A stretch of DNA of 64,000 bases from Alitabrizicola rongguiensis (GCF_021491355.1 NZ_JAKENF010000001.1:558001-622000); one strand, 5' to 3'. Shown: positions 35,134 through 44,560, numbered from the stretch's first letter. A program made the numbers and translations. The notes: generated from the sequence alone by a model not told the origin.

Positions 35134-36006
35134 TCAGGAAAATTCGTCCGCCGCGTAGCCCTGCAGAAACAGAAGCGCCGTCAGGTCACCATGGTTGATG
35201 CGCAGGCTGCATTGCTCGGCCACGACCGGCTTTGCGTGCAGCGCGACCCCCATCCCGGCCCTGGACAACATGCCAAGGTCATTCGCGCCGTCGCCGACCG
35301 CGATCACCTCGTCCTCGCCGATAGCCAGCCGTGAGGCGATTTCCTCCAGCGCCTGCACCTTGGCCGCCTTGCCAAGGATCGGCTCGGCCACGTGGCCGGT
35401 TAGCACGCCATCTGCGGCCAGAAGCCTGTTCGCCCGGTTCTCGTCAAATCCCAGTCGCGCCGCGACCGGCCCGGTAAAGGCGGTGAAGCCGCCCGAGACC
35501 AGCGCCGCCCGCGCGCCGTTGGCCTTCATCGTCGCCACCAGCGTGCGCCCGCCCGGCATGTCGGTGATGCGGGTCGCCAGAACCTTGCCGATCACCGCTT
35601 CGGGCAAGCCCTTCAGCAGACCCACCCGTTCGCGCAGCGCGCCCTCGAAGTCGAGTTCGCCATTCATTGCCCGCTTGGTGATCGCCGCGACCCGTTCGCC
35701 CACGCCCGCCTCGGCGGCGAGCTCGTCGATGCATTCCTGCTGGATCATTGTCGAATCCATGTCGGCCAGCAGCAGCCGCTTCCGCCGCCCCTCTGCCGGC
35801 ACCAGCGCCAGGTCCACGCCCAGGCCCTGCAGATCGGCCCAGACCTGCCAGAGATTCGCCGGTTCGTCCGCGAGCGGAAACTCGGCCGCCACCCCCGGCA
35901 TCAGCCAGACCGCATCTCCCCCGCCCCAGGCGTTGCGAAGGCTCTCGACGGTCACACGGTCGAGGGCGGGTCGGTCGGGCGAGGTCAGAAGGACGGCGAC
36001 ATGCAT
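35134..36006 (-). CDS. serB: Phosphoserine phosphatase
   Basis: 290 aa HAD phosphatase completing the phosphorylated serine pathway. The N-terminal 75 residues form an ACT-like regulatory region; the catalytic part has [20 protein letters not shown] (nucleophile DxD at about residue 81), [21 protein letters not shown], the GKAAKV lysine, and [21 protein letters not shown]. Its ATG is 155 bp from that of the divergent serC, so the three serine genes share a control region. Confidence 0.96.
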   Translation of the reverse strand: MHVAVLLTSPDRPALDRVTVESLRNAWGGGDAVWLMPGVAAEFPLADEPANLWQVWADLQGLGVDLALVPAEGRRKRLLLADMDSTMIQQECIDELAAEAGVGERVAAITKRAMNGELDFEGALRERVGLLKGLPEAVIGKVLATRITDMPGGRTLVATMKANGARAALVSGGFTAFTGPVAARLGFDENRANRLLAADGVLTGHVAEPILGKAAKVQALEEIASRLAIGEDEVIAVGDGANDLGMLSRAGMGVALHAKPVVAEQCSLRINHGDLTALLFLQGYAADEFS

Positions 36007-36090
36007 GGGGTGAAGTTTCCGATAGTGGAGAGCGGTGTCGCTTTTTCCGCGACAAGCGGCGCATTACGACGATTTTCCGGCTTGTGCCAG

Positions 36091-36157
36091 TGCCGTGGCC
36101 CCCGTATTTCCGGCGGCGGGACACCCCTCCCCAACGGGGGGCACATATCTGGAAGGA
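36091..36157 (+). ncRNA. Candidate serC leader RNA with two exclusive hairpins
   Basis: The serC 5' region can form a long-range stem (GCCCCCGT 36098-36105 with ACGGGGG from 36134) or a local hairpin (CCCC 36129-36132 with GGGG 36136-36139), sharing the same G-run just before the ribosome binding site (GGAAGGA at 36151-36157). A conserved serC RNA motif has been reported upstream of serC in Alphaproteobacteria. I match it by position and general form only, not by covariance. Confidence 0.45.
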
Positions 36158-36161
36158 TACC

Positions 36162-37319
36162 ATGTCTGACCTGCAGACCCCGGCGACGCGGCCGGCAAAC
36201 CCGCGCTTCTCCTCTGGCCCCTGCGCCAAAATCCCCGCATTCGATCTCTCGCTTCTCGCCGATGCTCCGCTCGGCCGCTCGCACCGTGCCGCCATCGGCA
36301 AGGCGAAGCTGAAAGAGGCGATCGACCTGACCCGCGAAATCCTCGGCGTGCCTGCCGACTATCGCATCGGCATCGTTCCCGCCTCGGACACGGGCGCTGT
36401 CGAGATGGCGATGTGGTCGCTTCTGGGCGCACGTCCGGTCGAGATGCTGGCCTGGGAAAGCTTCGGCGAAGGCTGGGTGACGGATGTGGTCAAGCAGCTG
36501 AAACTCGACGCCGTGGTCAAGAAGGCCCCCTATGGCGAGATCGTCGATTTCAGGACCGTCGATTTCGACCGCGACGTGGTCTTCACCTGGAACGGCACCA
36601 CCTCGGGCGTTCGCGTGCCCTCGGGCGATGCGATCCCTCTTGACCGCAAGGGCCTGACGATCTGCGACGCGACGTCGGCCGCCTTCGCGATGGACCTGCC
36701 CTGGAACAAGCTCGATGTCGTGACCTTCTCCTGGCAGAAGGTGCTGGGCGGCGAGGGCGCACATGGGATGTTGATCCTCAGCCCCCGCGCCGTGGAACGG
36801 CTGGAAAGCTACACCCCCGCCTGGCCGCTGCCGAAGATCTTCCGCCTGACCGCCAAGGGCAAGCTGATCGAGGGCATCTTCGAAGGCGAGACGATCAACA
36901 CCCCCTCGATGCTCGCCGTCGAGGATTACCTCGTCGCGCTGAAATGGGCGAAGTCGGTCGGCGGGCTCAAGGGCCTCATCGACCGGGCGAACCGCAACGC
37001 GGCAACCATCGACGAATTCGTGGCCACCCGGCCCTGGATCGCCAATCTGGCGGCGGACCCGGAAACGGCTTCGACCACCTCGGTCTGCCTCAAGTTCACC
37101 GATGCCCGCATCACCGACGGCGCGGCCTTTGCCAAGGCGGTGGCCAAGCGGATCGAGAAAGCAGGCGCGGGCTTCGACCTCGGCTCCTACCGTGACGCGC
37201 CTCCGGGCCTGCGGATCTGGTGCGGCTCGACGGTCGAACAGGCCGATGTCGCGGCGCTGCTGCCGTGGATCGACTGGGCCTTCCACACCGAGATCGCCGA
37301 GACTGCCAAGGCGGCGTGA
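36162..37319 (+). CDS. serC: Phosphoserine aminotransferase
   Basis: 385 aa of the alphaproteobacterial/archaeal-like SerC type, PLP-dependent, converting 3-phosphohydroxypyruvate to phosphoserine. Landmarks: [16 protein letters not shown] at the N-terminus, [93 protein letters not shown] with the PLP lysine, and [17 protein letters not shown]. The ATG at 36162 has a good AAGGA. serA follows after an inverted repeat; the serC-serA order with divergent serB is typical of the family. Confidence 0.96.
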   Translation: MSDLQTPATRPANPRFSSGPCAKIPAFDLSLLADAPLGRSHRAAIGKAKLKEAIDLTREILGVPADYRIGIVPASDTGAVEMAMWSLLGARPVEMLAWESFGEGWVTDVVKQLKLDAVVKKAPYGEIVDFRTVDFDRDVVFTWNGTTSGVRVPSGDAIPLDRKGLTICDATSAAFAMDLPWNKLDVVTFSWQKVLGGEGAHGMLILSPRAVERLESYTPAWPLPKIFRLTAKGKLIEGIFEGETINTPSMLAVEDYLVALKWAKSVGGLKGLIDRANRNAATIDEFVATRPWIANLAADPETASTTSVCLKFTDARITDGAAFAKAVAKRIEKAGAGFDLGSYRDAPPGLRIWCGSTVEQADVAALLPWIDWAFHTEIAETAKAA

Positions 37320-37326
37320 GATGCCG

Positions 37327-37371
37327 GGCGGGGTGAACCCCGCCCTACCGCAGGGCGGGGTTCACCCCGCC
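37327..37371. repeat. REP-like perfect palindrome between serC and serA
   Basis: Two 20-bp arms (37327-37346 and 37352-37371) are exact reverse complements around a 5-nt centre. Each arm is itself nearly self-complementary (GGCGGGG/CCCCGCC). The sequence resembles an abundant intergenic repeat of Rhodobacteraceae of the form GTAGGGCGGGGTTCACCCC (from memory). The structure is seen directly; repeat status needs genome comparison. Confidence 0.75.
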
Positions 37372-37404
37372 TTCCCCGACCAATCCCCATTCATGGAGCC
37401 CATC

Positions 37405-39000
37405 ATGGCCCCCAAGGTACTCGTCTCTGACGAACTGTCCGAAACTGCCGTCCAGATCTTCCGCGACCGTGGAGTCGAGGTCGACTACATGCCGAAGCTC
37501 GGCAAGGACAAGGAAAAGCTCGCCGAGATCATCGGCCAGTACGACGGCCTCGCCATCCGTTCGGCCACGAAGGTGACCGAGAAGCTTTTGGAGAGCGCGA
37601 CCAACCTGAAGGTCGTGGGTCGCGCCGGCATCGGCGTGGACAATGTCGACATCCCGGCCGCGTCGAAGAAGGGCGTGATCGTGATGAACACGCCCTTCGG
37701 CAACTCGATCACCACGGCTGAGCATGCCATCGCCATGATGTTCGCCGTCGCCCGCCAGATCCCCGAGGCCAATGCCTCGACCCATGCCGGCAAGTGGGAG
37801 AAGTCCCGCTTCATGGGCGTGGAGCTGTTCAACAAGACGCTCGGCGTGATCGGCGCAGGCAATATCGGCGGCATCGTCTGCGACCGGGCGGTCGGGCTGA
37901 AGATGAAGGTCGTGGCCTATGACCCCTTCCTGTCGGAAGAACGGGCGAAGCAGCTTGGCGTGCAGAAGGTCGAGCTTGACGATCTGTTGGCGCGGGCCGA
38001 CTTCATTACGCTCCATGTGCCGTTGACCGACAAGACCCGCAACATCCTGAGCCGCGAGAACCTTGCCAAGACCAAGAAGGGCGTGCGGATCATCAACTGC
38101 GCCCGTGGCGGCCTGATCGATGAGGCGGCGCTGGTTGATGCGCTGAATTCCGGCCATGTGGCAGGGGCCGCGCTGGATGTGTTCGAGGTGGAGCCGGCAA
38201 CCGAGAACCCGCTCTTCAACATGCCGAACGTGGTCTGCACGCCGCATCTCGGCGCCTCGACCACCGAGGCGCAGGAGAACGTGGCGCTGCAGGTGGCTGA
38301 GCAGATGTCGGATTATCTGCTGACCGGCGCGGTGCAGAACGCGCTGAACATGCCGAACGTGACGGCCGAGGAAGCGGCCGTCATGGGTCCGTGGATCAAG
38401 CTGGCCGATCACCTGGGCGCCTTCATCGGCCAGATGACCGACGAGCCGATCAAGGCGATCAACATCCTCTATGACGGCAAGGTCGCCTCGATGAACCTCG
38501 CTGCCTTGAACCAGTCGGTGATCGCGGGCGTGCTCAAGGCGCAGAACCCGGCGGTGAACCTCGTCTCGGCGCCAGTCGTGGCGAAGGAACGTGGCATCCA
38601 GATCTCGACCACCCGGCAGGACAAGACCGGCGCCTTCGACGCCTACATCAAGGTCACGATGGTCACCGACAAGCGCGAGCGGTCGGTGGCGGGCACGGTC
38701 TTCTCGGACGGCAAGCCGCGCTTCATCCAGATCAAGGGCATCAACATCGATGCCGAGGTCGGGCGCCACATGCTCTACACCACCAACGAGGACGTGCCGG
38801 GCATCATCGGCCTTCTCGGCATGACCATGGGCAAGAACGGGGTGAACATCGCGAACTTCACCCTTGGCCGGTCGGGCGTGGGGCAAGATGCAATCGCGAT
38901 CCTCTACCTCGACCAGGCGATCAACCCCGACGTGGTGAAGACCCTCGAATCGACCGGCATGTTCCAGCAGGTCAAGCCGCTCGAATTCGACGTGGCCTGA
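37405..39000 (+). CDS. serA: D-3-phosphoglycerate dehydrogenase (long form)
   Basis: 531 aa, NAD-dependent first enzyme of serine synthesis. Landmarks: KVLVSDELSETAVQIF at the N-terminus, VGRAGIGVDNVD, the NAD-binding LGVIGAGNIGGIVCDRAVGL near residue 146, INCARGGLIDEAAL, and TPHLGASTTEAQENVALQVAEQ with the catalytic His. This is followed by an allosteric substrate-binding domain and a C-terminal ACT domain beginning about residue 455 (HMLYTTNEDVPGIIGLLGMTMGKNGVNIANFTLGR). The ATG at 37405 has GGAG 6 nt upstream; the long frame from 37102 overlaps serC and is wrong. Confidence 0.97.
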   Translation: MAPKVLVSDELSETAVQIFRDRGVEVDYMPKLGKDKEKLAEIIGQYDGLAIRSATKVTEKLLESATNLKVVGRAGIGVDNVDIPAASKKGVIVMNTPFGNSITTAEHAIAMMFAVARQIPEANASTHAGKWEKSRFMGVELFNKTLGVIGAGNIGGIVCDRAVGLKMKVVAYDPFLSEERAKQLGVQKVELDDLLARADFITLHVPLTDKTRNILSRENLAKTKKGVRIINCARGGLIDEAALVDALNSGHVAGAALDVFEVEPATENPLFNMPNVVCTPHLGASTTEAQENVALQVAEQMSDYLLTGAVQNALNMPNVTAEEAAVMGPWIKLADHLGAFIGQMTDEPIKAINILYDGKVASMNLAALNQSVIAGVLKAQNPAVNLVSAPVVAKERGIQISTTRQDKTGAFDAYIKVTMVTDKRERSVAGTVFSDGKPRFIQIKGINIDAEVGRHMLYTTNEDVPGIIGLLGMTMGKNGVNIANFTLGRSGVGQDAIAILYLDQAINPDVVKTLESTGMFQQVKPLEFDVA

Positions 39001-39021
39001 CGGACAGGCCAAACCCGAACA

Positions 39022-39050
39022 GGTCGGAAAGGGGGCCAGCCCTTCCGACC
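39022..39050 (+). terminator. Hairpin after serA
   Basis: An inverted repeat (GGTCGGAA at 39022-39029 with TTCCGACC at 39043-39050, and inner GGG/CCC with one bulged A) lies 21 bp after the serA stop; TTCATC follows. A second hairpin (39059-39083) follows it. No clear T-run, so a weak or rho-assisted terminator is inferred. Confidence 0.5.
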
Positions 39051-39146
39051 TTCATCGGCCCGCCTTCCGTCGATGGAGGCGGGTCGCTTGGTGCCAGGTG
39101 CAGACCTTTTCCAAGACGCTGACCGGAAACGGTTCTTGCTTTCGTC

Positions 39147-40568
39147 TCACTGGTGACCAGCCCAGGGCCCGTGATGGATGTCCAACCCGTCCAGCCGGTC
39201 GAAGCCATGTGCACCGAAGTAGTCGCGCTGCGCCTGGATCAGGTTGGCGGTGCCCCGTGCCGTCCGCATCATGTCGAACCATGTCAACCCCGCAGCAAGG
39301 GCTGGCACCGGCAAACCATGGAGCGAGGCGGTCGCGACGACCTTGCGCAGGGCGGTGTGGCAGCGCGAGAGATGCTCGGCAAAGACGGGTGCAAGGATCA
39401 GGTTGCGGGCCGGGTCCTGCTCCAATGCCTGCGACATGTCGTTGAGCATCGCGGAGCGGATGATGCAGCCAGCCCTCCAGACCTTGGCCACCTCGGGCAG
39501 TGGCACGCCCCAGCCGAACGACGTCGATGCGGTCGCCAGCATCTCGAACCCCTGCGCGTAGCAGAGGATCTTGCCGGCGATCAGCGCCTTTTCGAGATCG
39601 TCATCCGAAAGTGCGCCTGCCGGAAGGGGCTGCGGGGCCGGCCCGAACGCAGCCTCGCCCGCCTTGCGCGCCGCGAGCCGCGCCGAGACGTTTCGCGCTG
39701 CCACCGCCGCCTCGATCACCGGAACGGGCGTTGCGAGGTGCTGCGCTTCGATGGCAGTCCAGCGCCCGGTGCCCTTCTGACCAGCGGCATCGAGAATGAT
39801 ATCGAGCATCGGCTTGCCGGTTTCGGGGTCCTTCGCATGAGCGACAGCCCCCGAAATCTCGATCAGGTAGGATTTCAGCGGACCGGCATTCCAGCATTCG
39901 AAGATCGGGGCGATCTGGTCCGCAGACAGGCCCATTCCGTCGCGCATCACACCATAAAGCTCGGCGATCATTTGCATGTCGGCATATTCGATGCCGTTAT
40001 GGACCATCTTGACGAAATGGCCCGCTCCGCCCGGCCCCATCCAGGTCGCACAGGGCGTGCCTTCGAACTTGGCCGAAATCGCCGTCAGGATCGGCGCGAC
40101 CCGTTCCCAGGCCACCTTCGGCCCCCCGCCCATGATCGCCGGACCATGCCGCGCGCCTTCCTCGCCGCCGGAGACGCCCATGCCGATGAACGGAACGCCC
40201 TGCACCTCGGCATCCTTTGCGCGGCGTTCGGTATCATGGAATTCGGCATTGCCGGCGTCGATGATGAGATCGTCCTTTCCCAGAAGCGGGCGCAACGCCG
40301 CGATCTGCTGGTCAACCGCTGGTCCGGCCGGCACCATCAGGATGATCGCCCTTGGCGGACGGATCGCCGCCACCAGGGCTTCGAGCGTTTCCGCCGGCAC
40401 GATCCGTCCGGCCAGATCACCCGCCAATGCCACGAATTCCCGGGTCACCGATGTCGTGCGGTTCCAGACCGCGATGGGGAATCCCTTTTCGGCGATGTTG
40501 AGCGACAGAGCCGCGCCCATCGTGCCCAGGCCCACCAGGCCGATCTCTGCCACTGCCTGCTTCGTCAC
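39147..40568 (-). CDS. gnd: 6-phosphogluconate dehydrogenase, decarboxylating
   Basis: 473 aa, the usual size of the long NADP type. It oxidises and decarboxylates 6-phosphogluconate to ribulose 5-phosphate. Motifs: EIGLVGLGTMGAALSLNIAEKGFPIAVWNRT at the N-terminus, IIDAGNAEFHDTERRAK, GVSGGEEGARHGPAIMGGG, GAGHFVKMVHNGIEYADMQMIAELYG with the catalytic Lys, and GQKGTGRWTAIEAQ. I chose the GTG at 40568, which has GGAGG 5 nt upstream and gives the family start; the frame above is not conserved. Confidence 0.95.
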   Translation of the reverse strand: MTKQAVAEIGLVGLGTMGAALSLNIAEKGFPIAVWNRTTSVTREFVALAGDLAGRIVPAETLEALVAAIRPPRAIILMVPAGPAVDQQIAALRPLLGKDDLIIDAGNAEFHDTERRAKDAEVQGVPFIGMGVSGGEEGARHGPAIMGGGPKVAWERVAPILTAISAKFEGTPCATWMGPGGAGHFVKMVHNGIEYADMQMIAELYGVMRDGMGLSADQIAPIFECWNAGPLKSYLIEISGAVAHAKDPETGKPMLDIILDAAGQKGTGRWTAIEAQHLATPVPVIEAAVAARNVSARLAARKAGEAAFGPAPQPLPAGALSDDDLEKALIAGKILCYAQGFEMLATASTSFGWGVPLPEVAKVWRAGCIIRSAMLNDMSQALEQDPARNLILAPVFAEHLSRCHTALRKVVATASLHGLPVPALAAGLTWFDMMRTARGTANLIQAQRDYFGAHGFDRLDGLDIHHGPWAGHQ

Positions 40569-40750
40569 CTTCGCCTCCGCGCCGAACCGGATCCAAGTGT
40601 TATCGGTAACGTGACGGGAAAGGCAGGTCAAACCTGGCACTCGGAGGGAGGAAGTTCATGTGCTAGCGCGGCGCATGCCCCCTGTAACCCGATCGCGGCT
40701 GCGTTTAGGCTCCCCGCGAAGGCGGGAGCCGGCAGGACTGCGGAGTTGGA

Positions 40751-41500
40751 ATGCGAACCTATGCGATCGGCGACATTCACGGACACATCGATCTCCTTGA
40801 GGATGCCCATGCCAAGATCGCCCGCGACCGAGCCAAGCACGGCGACTTTGCCGCGCCGGTTGTCCATGTCGGGGATCTGGTGGACCGAGGTCCAGAAAGC
40901 CGTGCGGTGGTGGAGTTCCTTCGCGCTGGCGTCGCCGCCCGCAAGCCCTGGATCGTGCTGAAGGGCAACCACGACCGGATGTTCGCGAGTTTTCTGCGCG
41001 ACATGAACTATCAGGACCCGGGGCTGCGTGCCGACCTGTCCTACTTGCATCCGCGCATCGGCGGAGCCGAGACGCTGGCGAGTTATGGTGTGCGCAGTGC
41101 CGCCGACCGTCCTGTGGCGCAGGTCCATGCAGACGCGGTGGCGAATGTGCCGTCCACACACCGCACCTTCCTTGAGATACGACCGACCTGGTTTCGCCGG
41201 GGCGACGTCGTCTTTGTCCATGCAGGAATTCGGCCCGGTATCCCGATGGAGAAGCAGAGCGAGGATGATCTTGTCTGGATCCGTCGTGATTTCCTCGAGG
41301 ACCCGCGCGATCACGGCTTTATTGTTGTGCATGGCCATACCGCCATCCATTCGGCGACGAACTATGGCAACCGGATCAACATCGACAGCAGCGCGGCCTA
41401 TGGCGGAGCATTGACCACGATCGTCCTCGAAGGTCGCGATGCCTATCTGCTCGAGGACGGCACGCGCCGCCTGTTGCCGCCGCTCAAACGAGGCGGCTGA
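40751..41500 (+). CDS. Metallophosphoesterase, Ser/Thr phosphatase-like
   Basis: 249 aa calcineurin-like phosphoesterase. The signature blocks are all present: MRTYAIGDIHGHIDLLEDAH, VHVGDLVDRGPESRAVVEFL, WIVLKGNHDRMF, and later VFVHAGIRPGIP and VVHGHTAIHSA. The spacing resembles bacterial PrpA/lambda-type protein phosphatases and diadenosine tetraphosphate hydrolases; I cannot tell which substrate applies. The stop is overlapped 17 bp by a small membrane-protein gene on the opposite strand. Confidence 0.9.
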   Translation: MRTYAIGDIHGHIDLLEDAHAKIARDRAKHGDFAAPVVHVGDLVDRGPESRAVVEFLRAGVAARKPWIVLKGNHDRMFASFLRDMNYQDPGLRADLSYLHPRIGGAETLASYGVRSAADRPVAQVHADAVANVPSTHRTFLEIRPTWFRRGDVVFVHAGIRPGIPMEKQSEDDLVWIRRDFLEDPRDHGFIVVHGHTAIHSATNYGNRINIDSSAAYGGALTTIVLEGRDAYLLEDGTRRLLPPLKRGG

Positions 41501-41672
41501 GAACAATCCAGTAGCCCCCGCAAAGGGCTACCATCAGCACTGTCAGGACAACAAGCAACCGCACGTCGCCGCGCGTGACCTGGGCTCGCAGCAACAGCCG
41601 CACGCCCGCACGCAAGAGAAGCACCAGCCACAGCGCAAAGACGCCGGCCATCACACCGATCAGCACAGTCAT
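41484..41672 (-). CDS. Small two-helix membrane protein
   Basis: 62 aa. Two hydrophobic helices (MTVLIGVMAGVFALWLVLLLRAG and VRLLVVLTVLMVALCGGYWIVLS) are joined by a basic loop (RLLLRAQVTRGD). GGAG stands 7 nt before the ATG, which supports translation even though the gene overlaps the convergent phosphoesterase by 17 bp. Family not recognised. Confidence 0.6.
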   Translation of the reverse strand: MTVLIGVMAGVFALWLVLLLRAGVRLLLRAQVTRGDVRLLVVLTVLMVALCGGYWIVLSRLV

Positions 41673-42002
41673 GCTTCTGCTCCGTGAACTGTCGTAAACT
41701 CGGTAGGTCGCTGCCTCGTCGCGGCCCCGCCCGCCTGCGGAGCCTTAGACGCGCGAACCCCTCAGGGCAATACGGCGTCGCTGACCACATGGCCGACAGC
41801 CTCGAGACAAATCGGAGACTGCCATCATGCCGCGTTGTGCGGCCAACAAATTCGTCGGATCGTGTCTACGCAAACGGGGTTGCGGCGTGGACCGGCCCAA
41901 CAGGATGGGGTCCGGTCCGGCAATTCCCTCTTCGACGCCACGTCACTCTCGCGGAGGGCGGAACGTGGACGCATGACGTGGTGAGACCTTGAGGAGACTG
42001 TC
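41673..42002. other. Gene-free stretch upstream of the thiolase gene
   Basis: 330 bp between a leftward small gene and the rightward thiolase. No tRNA, strong terminator or convincing small frame is seen. It probably carries both promoters; GAGGAG lies just before the thiolase ATG. Confidence 0.5.
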
Positions 42003-43172
42003 ATGACCGGAATCGTGGTACTTTCTGCAGCCCGCACTGCCATCGGAACCTTCGGCGGTTCGCTCGCGGGGGTGACCCCGATCGAACTCGCGACCGTCGC
42101 GGCCAAGGCTGCGATCGAACGGGCCGGTGTGGCGCCGGACCAGATAGGCCAGGTCGTGTTCGGGCATGTCATCAACACCGAACCGCGGGACATGTATCTC
42201 AGCCGCGTCGCCGCTCTGCAGGCCGGTGTGCCGGAGGGGACGCCGGCGATGAACGTGAACCGTCTGTGCGGCTCGGGCCTGCAGGCGGTCGTTTCGGCGG
42301 CACAGGCCCTCATGCTGGGCGACGCCTCGGTCGCCCTTGCCGGCGGAGCGGAATCGATGAGCCGCTCGCCCTACACCCTGCCCGCCGCCCGGTGGGGCGT
42401 TAAGATGGGCGACACGACAGCCGTCGACATGATGACGGGAGCGCTGACCTGCCCCTTTGGCACCGGCCATATGGGCGTGACGGCCGAGAACGTCGCCGAA
42501 GCCCATGGGATCAGCCGCGAGGCGCAGGATGCCTTCGCGCTGGAAAGCCAACAGCGCGCCGCCAAGGCCATCGCCGAGGGGCGGTTCAAGGATCAGATCG
42601 CCCCGGTCGAGATCGCCTCACGCAAGGGCACGGTCGTATTCGACACCGACGAGCATCCGAAATCCACCACGCTAGACGCCCTGGCTGCCCTGCGCCCGGC
42701 CTTCCAGAAGGGCGGCACTGTGACGGCGGGCAATGCGAGCGGCCTGAACGACGGAGCGGGTGCCATCGTGCTAGCCCGCGAAGACGCGGTGTCCGGGCTG
42801 AAGCCCCGGGCCCGGCTGATCGGCTGGGGCATCGGCGGCGTCGCGCCGCGGGTCATGGGGCTCGGTCCGATTCCCGCGGTGCAGGCGCTACTTGCCAAGA
42901 CCGGGCTCAAGGTCAGCGATTTCGACGTGATCGAATCGAACGAGGCTTTCGCGGCGCAGGCACTGGCCGTGAGCGAAGGGCTTGGCCTCGATCCGGCAAA
43001 GGTGAACCCGAACGGCGGCGCGATCGCACTCGGCCATCCGATCGGCGGATCAGGCGCGATCATCTTCACCAAGGCGCTCTATGAGCTTGAGCGGATTGGC
43101 GGAAAGCGCGCGTTGGCGACAATGTGCATCGGCGGCGGCCAAGGCATCGCAGTCGCGATCGAGCGGATCTGA
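42003..43172 (+). CDS. Acetyl-CoA C-acetyltransferase (thiolase)
   Basis: 389 aa biosynthetic-type thiolase that condenses two acetyl-CoA to acetoacetyl-CoA. The nucleophilic Cys is in MNVNRLCGSGLQAVVSAAQ (about residue 90), the catalytic His in NPNGGAIALGHPIGGSGA, and the second Cys in TMCIGGGQGIA. SNEAFAAQALAVSEGLGLDP is also conserved. It feeds polyhydroxybutyrate and the ethylmalonyl-CoA pathway in Rhodobacteraceae. No phaB adjoins; instead the convergent neighbour is mcl1, the last-step enzyme of the same pathway. PhaA and AtoB/BktB types cannot be distinguished by eye. Confidence 0.93.
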   Translation: MTGIVVLSAARTAIGTFGGSLAGVTPIELATVAAKAAIERAGVAPDQIGQVVFGHVINTEPRDMYLSRVAALQAGVPEGTPAMNVNRLCGSGLQAVVSAAQALMLGDASVALAGGAESMSRSPYTLPAARWGVKMGDTTAVDMMTGALTCPFGTGHMGVTAENVAEAHGISREAQDAFALESQQRAAKAIAEGRFKDQIAPVEIASRKGTVVFDTDEHPKSTTLDALAALRPAFQKGGTVTAGNASGLNDGAGAIVLAREDAVSGLKPRARLIGWGIGGVAPRVMGLGPIPAVQALLAKTGLKVSDFDVIESNEAFAAQALAVSEGLGLDPAKVNPNGGAIALGHPIGGSGAIIFTKALYELERIGGKRALATMCIGGGQGIAVAIERI

Positions 43173-43181
43173 AAACGGCAG

Positions 43182-43206
43182 CGCCCCGTGGCCGGGCCAC
43201 GGGGCG
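43182..43206 (+). terminator. Hairpin after the thiolase gene
   Basis: A perfect 10-bp stem (43182-43191 with 43197-43206, 5-nt loop) begins 10 bp after the thiolase stop. There is no T-run. Terminator role inferred from position between convergent genes. Confidence 0.6.
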
Positions 43207-43338
43207 TGCGTCCTCCCCTTGATGCTGCGTCAGGCCTCCCCTCCTGCCACAGCCCGGGTATTACGTCGCGTCACGACCTTGGTCTGACGGCGTGGCGGCA
43301 TGATTGCCCGTTTTGTGGGCATCATGTCAACGGATTCT

Positions 43339-44298
43339 TCAATTTCCCGCGATCAGCTCGGCCTGCTTCACGATCACTTCGGCCTGCTTGATCGAGGCGA
43401 TGTCCACGAGTCGGCCCTTGTAGACCGTCGCCCCCTCGCCGCGCGCCTTGGCGGCTTCCATCGCGGCAAGAATTTCGCGCGCCTCGGCTACTGCGGAGTC
43501 GGAGGGCGTGAAGACCTCGTTGGCAAGGGCCACCTGCTTGGGATGGATCGCCCATTTGCCAACCATGCCAAGCGTCGCCGACCGGCGGGCCTGCGCGCGG
43601 AACCCGTCATCGTCGCTGAAATCGCCGAAGGGGCCATCCACGGGAAGAATTCCATGCGTCCGGCAGGCCGCGACGATGGCCGCCTGCGCCCAGTGCCATG
43701 GGTCCGACCAGTATTTCGCGCCGTCGCGCAGCATGTAGTAGTTTTCCTGTGTTCCACCGATGCCGGTGGTCTGCATTCCCATGCTCGCCGCGAAGTCGGC
43801 TGCGCCAAGGCTCATCGCCTGAAGACGGGGCGACGAGGCGGCGATTTCCTCGACATGGGCGATTCCGGCAGCCGATTCGATGATCACTTCGAAGCTGATC
43901 GGCCTGGCCCTGCCCTTGGCCCGCTCGATGGCGGTCACAAGCGCATCCACGGCATAGACGTCTGCCGCGCAGCCAACCTTCGGGATCATGATCTGGTCCA
44001 GCCGGTCGCCCGATTGCTCCAGGAGATCGACCACATCACGGTACCAGAACGGCGTATCGAGCCCGTTGATGCGAACCGAAAGCGTCTTGTTGCCCCAGTC
44101 GATGCTGTTGATCGCCTCGACAATGTTGGCGCGCGCCTGCGGCTTGTCGGTCGGTGCGACGGAATCCTCGAGATCCAGGTTGATGACGTCGGCCGCACTG
44201 GCCGCCATCTTCTCGAAAAGCGCCGGCCGGGACCCCGGTCCGAAAAGCTGGCAACGGTTGGGGCGGGCAGGGGGAGCAGGTTGCAGGCGGAAGCTCAT
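43339..44298 (-). CDS. mcl1: L-malyl-CoA / beta-methylmalyl-CoA lyase
   Basis: 319 aa HpcH/HpaI-fold CoA lyase. The sequence closely resembles Rhodobacter Mcl1 as I know it, starting MSFRLQPAPPARPNRCQLFG. Mcl1 cleaves beta-methylmalyl-CoA and L-malyl-CoA to glyoxylate plus propionyl-CoA or acetyl-CoA in the ethylmalonyl-CoA pathway. Metal-binding acidic residues lie in VINLDLEDSVAPTDK and SFEVIIESAAGIAHVEEIA; LQAMSLGAADFAASMGMQTTGIGG and GMVGKWAIHPKQVALANEVF are also conserved. The ATG at 44298 matches the known N-terminus; the frame continuing to 44562 is not conserved. It is divergent from dgcN. Confidence 0.96.
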   Translation of the reverse strand: MSFRLQPAPPARPNRCQLFGPGSRPALFEKMAASAADVINLDLEDSVAPTDKPQARANIVEAINSIDWGNKTLSVRINGLDTPFWYRDVVDLLEQSGDRLDQIMIPKVGCAADVYAVDALVTAIERAKGRARPISFEVIIESAAGIAHVEEIAASSPRLQAMSLGAADFAASMGMQTTGIGGTQENYYMLRDGAKYWSDPWHWAQAAIVAACRTHGILPVDGPFGDFSDDDGFRAQARRSATLGMVGKWAIHPKQVALANEVFTPSDSAVAEAREILAAMEAAKARGEGATVYKGRLVDIASIKQAEVIVKQAELIAGN

Positions 44299-44560
44299 GG
44301 TCAGGCCTTCGGGTAACGATCTGTCGCTTGGTGCTCGAACGGCGATATAATATTGCTCGGCGCCGATCAAGCATCGTTTTGCGGCCGCAGCAGAAAACGC
44401 GGCATCGCAGCAATAGTAACTGCGGAAGAAACCGGCACCTGCGGCATTGACACGCGGGCCGGTCAAGGCCGCCAGACGGGGCACCTTGCGCAGGCCGCCG
44501 GGATGGGGAAGGTATCGGCAGACGCGCCGGGGCGGCCGGCGCATGGCTACGGAGACATCC

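Noticed and set aside
37345-39012. A 555-codon open frame on the minus strand across serA
   Set aside because: Antisense shadow of a GC-rich gene; His/Asp/Arg-rich composition typical of such shadows, while serA is unmistakable.
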